64,000 bases of DNA, taken from assembly GCF_003261635.1 (NCBI RefSeq), contig NZ_QFXK01000033.1:62001-126000 (forward strand), read 5' to 3'. This document shows positions 48,591-56,021 of this stretch, piece by piece. Numbering within the stretch: position 1 is the stretch's first letter; each line of letters opens with the position of its first letter. The notes beneath the pieces were generated by a model that made no database searches, was not told the DNA's origin, and was given only the letters and a program-made list of their open reading frames with translations. Source of the DNA: Kribbella monticola (lineage in GTDB: Bacteria; Actinomycetota; Actinomycetes; Propionibacteriales; Kribbellaceae). The position numbers and the translations under genes were made by a program.

Positions 48591-49568
48591 ACTGGGGAAG
48601 ACCTCGCCCAGCCAGCGCCCGAAGTTCTGTGGAAACTCGTGCCCCACACCCGGTACCCGCTGGATCGAGAGCCCGAAGCCGGTCAGCCGGTCGGCCGCGT
48701 CGTCCACAACCTCCAGCAGCTCATCGTCTTCACCGATCAGCACTTCGGCCGGTGCCAACGGCCCGGCCGCCTCGGTCGGCAACTCCCGCAGGGCCGGAGC
48801 GACCACGAGTACGCCGGTCGCCGGGGTCGGGTCCGCGGTCAACGCCCAGTCGAGCGCGGCCCGGCCGCCCGCCGAGAATCCCGCCGCGATGAGCGGCAAT
48901 CCGCGCAAGGCGTCGGGCAGCTCGTCGAGAGCTCGGGCGATGTCCTCCACCGCACGATCCCGCTCCGGCCAGGTCCGGTACATCGGCGACATCCGCTGCG
49001 ACGACTCCACGCACACCAGCGCGTAGCCGAGCTCCAGCACCTCCGCCCAGTCCGCCGCAGCCCGGGCCGCCGTCTGCCCGGCCCCGTGCAGCGCAACCAC
49101 CACTCCACCAGCCAGCGATAGGTCGCTCGACCGGCTGGCGAGCATGTCGAGGCGGGCGTCTGCGGAGGGGTTGGTCGAGGGCGAGACTGACGCCGCGCTA
49201 TCAGCGCGCGGCGGAAGCTGGATGAGCGCGGGACGCGGGTCCGGGCTCCTGCGTGTGGCCGAGAGAGCGACCAGCTCCTGGAACTCCGGCAGGGGCTGCA
49301 AGGTAGCCAGGTCGTCGTCATCGGTCAGGATCGACGGGTCCCACCAGGCGCCCGAGTCGCTCGCGGCTCGTAGTACCTGGAGAGCTGCCTCTGGTTCGCC
49401 GAGGGAGCCGTGCAGGCAGGCCGCGGTATGGGCGAGCTCCGCCGACCAGGGGGCGAGCTCAGGGTCTGGACGGCTCAGCAGTTCCAGGGCGGCGCGTTGC
49501 TCGCCTTCGGAGTACAGCGTGAAGACGCGGTCGGACAGGTCGTCGTAGCGCTGCTCGGGAGAATCCAC
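48582..49568 (-). CDS. TPR-like N-domain fused to α/β-hydrolase
   Basis: 328 residues. The first 110 are helical and TPR-like (DRVFTLYSEGEQRAALELLSRP; TAACLHGSLGEPEAALQVLRAA). The second half is an α/β-hydrolase: VVALHGAGQTAA oxyanion region, nucleophile Ser in AAGFSAGGRAALDW, catalytic His in VPGVGHEFPQNFGRWL. An esterase or dienelactone-hydrolase-like enzyme is likely; the helical half may bind a partner. GTG start without clear ribosome site. Divergent from the EXLDI-like gene. Confidence 0.8.
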   Translation of the reverse strand: MDSPEQRYDDLSDRVFTLYSEGEQRAALELLSRPDPELAPWSAELAHTAACLHGSLGEPEAALQVLRAASDSGAWWDPSILTDDDDLATLQPLPEFQELVALSATRRSPDPRPALIQLPPRADSAASVSPSTNPSADARLDMLASRSSDLSLAGGVVVALHGAGQTAARAAADWAEVLELGYALVCVESSQRMSPMYRTWPERDRAVEDIARALDELPDALRGLPLIAAGFSAGGRAALDWALTADPTPATGVLVVAPALRELPTEAAGPLAPAEVLIGEDDELLEVVDDAADRLTGFGLSIQRVPGVGHEFPQNFGRWLGEVFPSCG

Positions 49569-49612
49569 GGGGTCGATCGTGGCAGATCTGAGCTGTATAC
49601 GCAGGGATATAT

Positions 49613-49652
49613 GTAGACATCTACGTAGGGGTGTGCGTATAGTTCTACGTAG
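49613..49652 (+). promoter_or_regulatory. Promoter with two CTACGTAG palindromes before the EXLDI-ABC operon
   Basis: TAGACA (49614-49619) and TATAGT (49638-49643) are 18 bp apart, a good promoter. The palindrome CTACGTAG occurs at 49621-49628 and 49645-49652, 24 bp apart, and GTAGA-CA-TCTAC (49613-49624) overlaps the -35. The repeat arrangement suits a ribbon-helix-helix repressor such as the first gene of the operon. Confidence 0.65.
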
Positions 49653-49663
49653 GAGGAGAGCTG

Positions 49664-50197
49664 ATGCCGAACAAGACGATCTACGTGTCCGATGACGACC
49701 TGGCCCTCTACAAGCGGGCCCAGGAACTCGCCGGGAACCTGTCCCAGGCGATCTCCATCGCGCTGCGGCGGTATGTGGAGTTGGAGGAAGGCCGGCTCGA
49801 CGGGTTCGACGAGATCACCGTGCGGGTCGGGCGGGGGGCCGGTCGCAAGCAGCGGTTCTCCGGTGTCCTGCTGGCCGAGGGCGGCCGGTCGAACAAGAAC
49901 GGCTACGAGGCGTTCAAGGTGTACCGGAGCAGGACCGGCAAGTTCGTCCTGTACGCCGACCGGACCAACCAGTTCACCGCCAACCAGACCGTCGACGGTG
50001 AGGACCAGAACTACACCGGCTGGCGAAGCTGGATCGGCAGCTTCAGCAGCAACCAGACCTGGAGCATGGCCCAAGGCGAGGCCACGCTGCACGTCGTCGA
50101 CACCCTCGAGGAACTGCACGCGCTGATCCCGGACGACCTCTACGCACTGGTCGAGGAAGCCGCCGACCAGCCGGCCGTCGAAGACCTCAACATCTGA
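49664..50197 (+). CDS. EXLDI-family-like protein with ribbon-helix-helix N-terminus
   Basis: 177 residues. Residues 1-40 (NKTIYVSDDDLALYKRAQELAGNLSQAISIALRRYVE) look like a ribbon-helix-helix DNA-binding fold. A β-rich middle (FKVYRSRTGKFVLYADRTNQF) and a C-terminus ending VEDLNI follow; EXLDI proteins end in a similar motif and are found next to ABC exporters, as here. Proposed role: autorepressor of the exporter operon. GGAGGAG precedes the ATG. The family call rests on recalled resemblance. Confidence 0.7.
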   Translation: MPNKTIYVSDDDLALYKRAQELAGNLSQAISIALRRYVELEEGRLDGFDEITVRVGRGAGRKQRFSGVLLAEGGRSNKNGYEAFKVYRSRTGKFVLYADRTNQFTANQTVDGEDQNYTGWRSWIGSFSSNQTWSMAQGEATLHVVDTLEELHALIPDDLYALVEEAADQPAVEDLNI

Positions 50198-50344
50198 TCC
50201 ACGCCCCCACAACTGAACACCTGATCCACCGAGCGGCGACCTGACCACAGTCGGCCGGCTGGATCAGCACGTCCTGAATCTCCCCTCCGCAAACCCTTTG
50301 GCCATCAGGTCAGGTTCACCCTGCCCGAAAACAAGCGAGGAAGT

Positions 50345-51310
50345 ATGAACAGTTCATCCCTGGCGATCGACGTCGCCGGCCTGCGCAAGTCGTACGGCGA
50401 CAAGCTCGTGCTCGACGGCATCGACCTGAAAGTTGCCGAAGGCACCATCTTTTCGCTGCTCGGCCCGAACGGCGCGGGCAAGACCACTGCGGTCCAGATC
50501 CTGTCCACCCTGATCACCGCCGATGCCGGCGAGATCCGGGTCGCCGGGCACGACCTGCACCGCGACCCCGAGGCCGTCCGGGCCGCGATCGGTGTGACCG
50601 GCCAGTTCTCCGCGGTCGACGGTCTGCTGACCGGCGAGGAGAACCTGGTCATGATGGCCGACCTCCACCACCTCGGCCGCCGCGAGGCGCGCCGCCGGGC
50701 GGCCGAACTGCTGGAGCGCTTCGACCTGGTCGAAGCCGGCAAGAAGCTCGCGATGACGTACTCCGGCGGCATGAAGCGGCGGCTCGATCTGGCGATGACG
50801 CTGGTCGGGAACCCGCGGATCATCTTCCTGGACGAGCCGACGACCGGGCTCGACCCGCGCAGCCGGCACAGCATGTGGCAACTCGTCCGCGAGTTGGTCG
50901 CCGGCGGCGTCACGGTCCTGCTGACCACCCAGTACCTGGAGGAGGCCGACGAGCTCGCCGACCGGATCGCAGTACTGGATCACGGTCAGTTGGTCGCCCA
51001 GGGCACTCCGGCGGAGCTGAAACGGCTGGCGCCGGGTGGTCATATCCGGCTCCGGTTCACCGCGCCTGACCAGTTCGCCGCGGCGGCACAGGTGTTGCCG
51101 TCCGCGTCACGGGACGACGAGTCCCTGGTTCTCCAGGTGCCGAACGACGGCAGCGTGCAGTCGCTGCGCGCCGTACTGGCCCGGATCGACGACGCCCGCA
51201 TCGAGGTGGACGAACTGACCGTCCACACCCCCGACCTGGACGACGTGTTCTTCGCCGTCACCGGTCAGCCCGCAACCAACCACACCGACGAGAAAGTGAC
51301 GAGCAGATGA
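50345..51310 (+). CDS. DrrA-type ABC exporter ATPase
   Basis: 321 residues: Walker A GPNGAGKTT (40-48), Q-loop GVTGQFSAVDG, signature YSGGMKRRLDLAMTL, Walker B IIFLDEPTTGLDPRSR, and switch region LLTTQYLEEAD. The C-terminal extension with a final dimerisation-type segment (LTVHTPDLDDVFFAVTG) is characteristic of DrrA-like drug exporters. Overlaps the permease start by four bases. A 147-base gap with only a loose inverted repeat (CTGATCCA / TGGATCAG) separates it from the EXLDI-like gene. Confidence 0.93.
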   Translation: MNSSSLAIDVAGLRKSYGDKLVLDGIDLKVAEGTIFSLLGPNGAGKTTAVQILSTLITADAGEIRVAGHDLHRDPEAVRAAIGVTGQFSAVDGLLTGEENLVMMADLHHLGRREARRRAAELLERFDLVEAGKKLAMTYSGGMKRRLDLAMTLVGNPRIIFLDEPTTGLDPRSRHSMWQLVRELVAGGVTVLLTTQYLEEADELADRIAVLDHGQLVAQGTPAELKRLAPGGHIRLRFTAPDQFAAAAQVLPSASRDDESLVLQVPNDGSVQSLRAVLARIDDARIEVDELTVHTPDLDDVFFAVTGQPATNHTDEKVTSR

Positions 51311-52098
51311 GCATCTCGAGCTACCCGATGGCCGACACCGCCACGATGTTGCGCCGCAACCTCCGGCACGCCCTGCGGTACCCCGGGCTGTCGCTCGGCG
51401 CGCTCGGCATGCCGGTGATCATGATGTTGCTGTTCGGCCTGATCTTCGGCGACACCTTCGCGGCCGGCCTCGGCGGCGGCAACGGCTTCGACTACCTCGA
51501 CTTCCTCACCCCGGGCATCCTGCTGATGTCGATCGCGTCCGGGACGATGTCGCCGGCGGTCGGCGCCGCAATGGACATGAGCGAGGGCATCGTCGCCCGG
51601 TTCCGGACGATGGCGATCTTCCGGCCGGCCGTGCTGACCGGGCACGTGCTGGGCAACGTGCTGCTGACGATCGTCAGTCTCGCGCTCGTGATCGGGTTCG
51701 CCGTACTGATCGGCTTCCGCCCGAACGCCTCGGCCGGCGAATGGATCCTCGCGGCCGGACTGATGATCGCGGTGACCGTCTCGCTGACCTGGTTCGCGAT
51801 CGCACTGGGCCTGACCAGCAAGACCCCGGAGGGCGCGAGCAACATCGTCCTGCCGATCAGCCTGCTGCTGCCCTTCCTGAGCAACACGTTCATCCCGCTG
51901 GAGTCGATGCCGAGCGGCATCCGCTGGTTCGCGGAGTACCAGCCCTTCACGGCGATCATCGACACCCTGCGGCACCTGCTGCTGGGAGCGCCGATGGACA
52001 GCGGCACAGGCTGGCTCGCCCTCGCGTGGTGTCTCGCGATTGCCCTTGTCGGCTACTTCTGGGCTCAGAAGAGCTACAACAAGGGCACCGCGGCCTGA
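51307..52098 (+). CDS. DrrB-type ABC-2 permease
   Basis: 263 residues with six membrane segments; AADTATMLRRNLRHALRYPG-like cytoplasmic start and the ABC-2 signature FLSNTFIPLESMPSGIRWFAEYQPFT near the C-terminus. Forms an exporter with the DrrA-type ATPase, probably for a hydrophobic or antibiotic-like compound; substrate unknown. Confidence 0.92.
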   Translation: MSISSYPMADTATMLRRNLRHALRYPGLSLGALGMPVIMMLLFGLIFGDTFAAGLGGGNGFDYLDFLTPGILLMSIASGTMSPAVGAAMDMSEGIVARFRTMAIFRPAVLTGHVLGNVLLTIVSLALVIGFAVLIGFRPNASAGEWILAAGLMIAVTVSLTWFAIALGLTSKTPEGASNIVLPISLLLPFLSNTFIPLESMPSGIRWFAEYQPFTAIIDTLRHLLLGAPMDSGTGWLALAWCLAIALVGYFWAQKSYNKGTAA

Positions 52099-52782
52099 TC
52101 AGCTGGGGGCGCCGAGTTGGTTGGCGCGGGTGCGGATGTGTGCCGGGGTGAGCAGGTCGCAGTCGGAGTTGGTGACCGGCTCGCCGGCGACGGTGCGGAG
52201 GGGGATGACCCCGGTCCAGTACGGCAGGGTCAAGTCCTCGGGTTCGTCGTTCGCCTCGCCGGCGCGGGTCTTCACCGACGCCTCGGTGAGAGGGAGGGCG
52301 AGGACCGAGGTCTTGGCCAGCTCCTTGCGGTTCGGGGGACGAGTGGCGTGCGAGCGGCCGGGGACCAGATGGTCGACGATCACGTTCAGGCCGTGCAGCT
52401 TCTCGTCCGGGTCGGTGACAAGGCGCGGTACCCCGAAGATCACGGCCGAGCGGTAGTTCACCGAGTGGTGGAACGCGGACCGGGCCAGCACCAGGCCGTC
52501 CGCGTGGGTGACCGTCACGCAGATCGTCTGCTCGGGCGCGGCGACCACACTCCGCGCGGCGACCGAGCCGTGCAGATAAAGAGTCCCGTCGACACCACGA
52601 TCCAGATCGATCCCGTACGCCGTGGGCAGCACCAGCGGGGCATCGCCGAGGATCACGCCGAGGTGGCAGAACATGCCTTCCCGCAGTACGGCGTGCAGGA
52701 CCCCGCGGTCGGTGGCAGCGCGCTCCTTCGAGCGGCGCAAGGAGGTCCGGTCGGTCGGCTGGAGCGGCGTGGTGATGGTCAT
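52099..52782 (-). CDS. Pyridoxamine 5'-phosphate oxidase-like FMN-binding protein
   Basis: 227 residues with a split-barrel FMN fold: VLHAVLREGMFCHLGVILGDAPLVLPTAYGIDLDRG, then GTLYLHGSVAARSV and HHSVNYRSAVIFGVPRLV. This resembles the nitroimidazole-resistance/PPOx-like group, which uses FMN or F420. ATG 52782. It is divergent from a MocR-type regulator, the normal arrangement for a target gene. Chemical role undetermined. Confidence 0.85.
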   Translation of the reverse strand: MTITTPLQPTDRTSLRRSKERAATDRGVLHAVLREGMFCHLGVILGDAPLVLPTAYGIDLDRGVDGTLYLHGSVAARSVVAAPEQTICVTVTHADGLVLARSAFHHSVNYRSAVIFGVPRLVTDPDEKLHGLNVIVDHLVPGRSHATRPPNRKELAKTSVLALPLTEASVKTRAGEANDEPEDLTLPYWTGVIPLRTVAGEPVTNSDCDLLTPAHIRTRANQLGAPS

Positions 52783-52819
52783 GGAACCAGCGTGGCCGGA
52801 CAGTGGCATGCTGGCACGG

Positions 52820-52850
52820 TCCATTCCGGTTCGAATCAGGTAGTCCACTT
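52820..52850. promoter_or_regulatory. Direct repeats GTCCA(T/C)T in a MocR-type intergenic region
   Basis: GTCCATT (52820-52826) and GTCCACT (52843-52849) lie 23 bp apart in the 67-base divergent gap. MocR/PdxR proteins bind direct repeats about two turns apart, so these are candidate sites. Confidence 0.4.
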
Positions 52851-54214
52851 TGGATAGCTCGCTGCCGCTCGTCCTCGACCGCTCCGGCGCCGGTCCGCTG
52901 CACCTGCAGTTGGCCGAGCAGTTCCGCGCGGCGATCCGGGACGGCCGGCTGCAGGCGGGGCACCGGTTGCCTTCCACCCGCGAACTGGCTCGCGACCTGG
53001 CGGTATCCCGGTCGGTGGCCCAGTCGGCGTACGACCAATTGCACGCGGAGGGATGGATCGAGGGCCGGACGGGAGCGGGCACCTACGTGGCGGACGTAGT
53101 ACCGCTCCAGCCCGTTGAGCGGCGGCGAACGAAGGCCGCGCCGCCTACGCAGGAGAAGCTGTTGTCGCTGCGGGCGGGGATCCCGTTCATCGGTGGTTCC
53201 GCGGATGCGGGCTGGCGGCGGGCGTGGCGTGAGGTGTCTGCGCAGCTTCCGCCACCGGGGTACGAGGATCCGGCCGGGTTGCCCGCGTTGCGGGAGGCGG
53301 TCGCGGCGCATGTCCGTCGGGTGCGGGGGATCGCCTGCGGCGCCGAGAACGTGCTGATCACCAACGGGACGATCCACGGGCTGCGGCTGGTGCTCTCGGT
53401 CTGCCATCGGCCGGGCGAGCGGATCGCGATCGAGGACCCGGGATACGTGAACGCCGTCGTCGCGGCGCGCGACCAGCGCTTGGAGGTCGTCGACCTCGGT
53501 GTCGACGAGGACGGGCTGCTGGTTGGCGAACTCGGCGACGACCTCGCCGCGGCGTACGTGACGCCGTCCCACCAGTACCCGCTCGGCGGCCGGCTACCCG
53601 TTGCCCGACGCAACGAACTGATCCGGTGGGCACGACGCACCGGCGCGACGCTGATCGAGGACGACTACGACAGCGAGTTCCGGTACGACGTGGCGCCGCT
53701 GCCCGCGCTCGCCCAGCTCGACCTCGATCGGGTGGTGCACCTGGGCACCTTGTCGAAGATCCTCAGCCCGGCGCTCCGGCTTGGCTGGCTGGTCGCATCG
53801 ACCGACGTGGTCGACGCGCTGGCGGCGTACCGGGAGAACTCGGGCGACTGGCCCGCCTGGCCCATGCAGGCAGCGTTCCTGGCGATGCTCCGTGACGGTT
53901 ACCTCGACCAGGTGATCCGCCGGAACCGCCGCCTGTACGCCGAACGCCGAAACCACACCTGCGCCGTACTCGCCCCGTACGGCCGCGTGATCGGCCAGGA
54001 CGCCGGGCTCCACATCACCCTCCTCCTCCCCGATTCGCTCGACGACCGCGAGGTAGCCGCCCGAGCTCGAGCCGCCGGCGTCGTCGTGGCCCCTCTCTCG
54101 GAGTACCGCCGCTCCCTCCCCGGCCCACCCGGCCTCGTCATCGGCTACGCCCGTCCGACCGACGACGACTTCCGGCGCGCACTCGCTCTGCTCGCCGGAA
54201 TCCTCGGCCAGTAA
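52850..54214 (+). CDS. MocR/PdxR-family regulator (GntR HTH + aminotransferase)
   Basis: 454 residues. GntR winged helix at 15-80 (AEQFRAAIRDGRLQAGHRLPSTRELARDLAVSRSVAQSAYDQL). A class I aminotransferase fold follows, with the PLP lysine K303 in LGTLSKILSPALRLGWL and the pyridine Asp in LIEDDYDSEFRYD. These proteins use PLP as sensor, not catalyst; PdxR members control vitamin B6 genes. TTG 52850 is the only nearby start, as a stop codon lies three codons before; no good ribosome site. Confidence 0.9.
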   Translation: MDSSLPLVLDRSGAGPLHLQLAEQFRAAIRDGRLQAGHRLPSTRELARDLAVSRSVAQSAYDQLHAEGWIEGRTGAGTYVADVVPLQPVERRRTKAAPPTQEKLLSLRAGIPFIGGSADAGWRRAWREVSAQLPPPGYEDPAGLPALREAVAAHVRRVRGIACGAENVLITNGTIHGLRLVLSVCHRPGERIAIEDPGYVNAVVAARDQRLEVVDLGVDEDGLLVGELGDDLAAAYVTPSHQYPLGGRLPVARRNELIRWARRTGATLIEDDYDSEFRYDVAPLPALAQLDLDRVVHLGTLSKILSPALRLGWLVASTDVVDALAAYRENSGDWPAWPMQAAFLAMLRDGYLDQVIRRNRRLYAERRNHTCAVLAPYGRVIGQDAGLHITLLLPDSLDDREVAARARAAGVVVAPLSEYRRSLPGPPGLVIGYARPTDDDFRRALALLAGILGQ

Positions 54215-54302
54215 GGGCTTCGACGCTGGTCGAAAGGGTGCCGCGGTAACAGGGCGCCCTGTCAGTGTGATGACGGCACTCGGCCGGACGAAGGAGAAAC
54301 TG

Positions 54303-55304
54303 GTGTACGGAAGAGCTGGAATCGCGCTGCTCGCGCTCGGACTGCCGTTGGTAGTTTCGGGTCCGGATGCGTCGGCCGTATCGACAGCTTGCGCTGAACA
54401 CGCGGTGGCGGAGGTGAGCGGGCGGACGGCGACGGACATCCGGGGAGTCGCACCGGGCGGTCGCTATCTGTCCGGGGCGGCGCAGGACGGCGAGGGGAAC
54501 TACCACGCGGTCCGTTGGGACGACGGTGTGCCCACTGAACTTCCCATCCCCGCCGCGCAGTCATGGGCGGCTGACGTGAACGACGACGGCCAGTTGGTGA
54601 TCGGTACCAGCGATGAGGACGGCACGAAGCCCTGGCGCTACCGCGATGGGCAGTTGGCAGCGCTGCCGATCCCAGCCGGTTACGCGGGCGCCACGGCTAC
54701 CGCGATCGACAACTACCGTGGCAACATCCTCGGCACGGTCAGTGACGCGGACGGCTGGAACGTGCGCGGTGTGGTCTGGGATGCGGCCAATCATCCGCAC
54801 GTGCTGTCGATCCCGGCCGGGTTCAACGAGGTCGCCGTGTCCGACATCGACGACGACGGCGTGGCTGTCGGGACCGTGCTCGACGTGGACATTCCGCACG
54901 CGCGGACCCGCTACCAGCTGGCGGCGTACTGGTTACCGGACGGCAATGTTCGGCTCTTCCCGCCTTCCTCCGCCACCGCGTGGACGACCGCCGCAGCGAT
55001 TCGGCACGGAGTCGCCGCCGGGCAGGATGGTGACAGCGCCGCCACCTGGAAGGTTGGCACGAACGGTTCCAGTACTGCGATCGCCGGCGGGGACAAGGCT
55101 CAGGCGATCAACTCATCAGGGACGGTCGTGCTGGCGGGGAGCGGTCGGCCTCGCGTTTACCAGCCAGGCAAGGGCGAACGAGCGCTCAGTCTGCAAGACC
55201 CGGGCGGCGCGTCCGGCGGCAGCGTCGCCGGCCTCACCGACACCAACCAGGTCTACGGCACCGACAATCTCCACAACGACCCGGTCCGCTGGGACTGCAG
55301 TTAG
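54303..55304 (+). CDS. Secreted protein with HAF-type repeats
   Basis: 333 residues from GTG 54303 (AAGGAG upstream). A signal peptide (YGRAGIALLALGLPLVVSGPDASA) is followed by about six repeats of a β-rich motif with conserved Asp/Gly and Trp: NYHAVRWDDG, ADVNDDGQLVIGTSDEDGTKPWRYRDG, AIDNYRGNILGTVSDADGWNVRGVVW and DIDDDGVAVGTVLD. Similar modules fold as a β-propeller. No enzymatic motif; function unknown. Confidence 0.8.
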   Translation: MYGRAGIALLALGLPLVVSGPDASAVSTACAEHAVAEVSGRTATDIRGVAPGGRYLSGAAQDGEGNYHAVRWDDGVPTELPIPAAQSWAADVNDDGQLVIGTSDEDGTKPWRYRDGQLAALPIPAGYAGATATAIDNYRGNILGTVSDADGWNVRGVVWDAANHPHVLSIPAGFNEVAVSDIDDDGVAVGTVLDVDIPHARTRYQLAAYWLPDGNVRLFPPSSATAWTTAAAIRHGVAAGQDGDSAATWKVGTNGSSTAIAGGDKAQAINSSGTVVLAGSGRPRVYQPGKGERALSLQDPGGASGGSVAGLTDTNQVYGTDNLHNDPVRWDCS

Positions 55305-55313
55305 GCAGAGCGC

Positions 55314-56021
55314 TCACCAAGGAGTGACCGGGTTGTTCTTCAGCGGTGGCTGGACGTACGGCGTGTGGCCTGACCAGGTGAGTTCGGACAGCCACATGGT
55401 GCGGCCGTGCGGATCGGTGCCGACCAAGGCGGGATCCCACGCGTGGTACACGAACCACCACCGGTCGGCGATCTGCAGCACCATGTTGTGACCGGGACCC
55501 GCTGCGTCCGCAGAACTGGTCAGGACGGGGTCGCCCGACTTGGTGCAGGGGCCGGCTGGGGTGGCGCAGCGGGCGTGGCCTACGGCGTACGTCCAGTAGA
55601 GCCAGCGCTGCCCGGACGGGTCCTGGAACGGGCTCGCGTCGATCGAGCCGCCCTGGCCGGCCTCGCAAATAAGTGGTCGACTCGATTTGTCGACATATGG
55701 ACCTTTCGGGTCCGACGCAACCGCGACACCGATCGCCTGCCGGCCCGAGGCGGTGTCGGAAGTCGTGTAATACATGACGAATCGGTCCGCAGCATGGACG
55801 GCGACCTCGGGCGCCCAGACCATTCCCGGTGACGTCCACGCCGGCAGTTCGGGAAGGGCGTCGCCGACCTGGTCCCAGGAGACCAGGTCGGCCGACTTCA
55901 GCGTCTGGACATTGCCGAGCGGTCCGTTGGTGGCGAACGCGTAGTACGAACCGTCCACGGCGACCACCTGCGGGTCGGCGAAGTTGTCGCCGTAGACGGG
56001 ATTCGTGAAAGCCACAGTCAC
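55314..56021 (-). CDS. Short GH43-type glycosidase lacking the general-acid blade
   Basis: 235 residues, about 70 short of a normal catalytic GH43 propeller. It keeps the base Asp16 (NFADPQVV), WAPEV, and the modulating Asp128 (GSIDASPF). The segment that should carry the general-acid Glu is absent: Asp128 is 47 residues from the GPGHN motif, against 118 in the neighbouring GH43 enzyme. It may be inactive or a binding protein. GTG 56021 overlaps the stop of the upstream GH43 gene (GTGA), so it is co-translated. No signal peptide. Confidence 0.78.
   Translation of the reverse strand: MTVAFTNPVYGDNFADPQVVAVDGSYYAFATNGPLGNVQTLKSADLVSWDQVGDALPELPAWTSPGMVWAPEVAVHAADRFVMYYTTSDTASGRQAIGVAVASDPKGPYVDKSSRPLICEAGQGGSIDASPFQDPSGQRWLYWTYAVGHARCATPAGPCTKSGDPVLTSSADAAGPGHNMVLQIADRWWFVYHAWDPALVGTDPHGRTMWLSELTWSGHTPYVQPPLKNNPVTPW

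Noticed and set aside
54215..54302. Riboswitch before the HAF-repeat gene
   Set aside because: Only 88 bases with an ordinary ribosome site; no conserved aptamer recognised.
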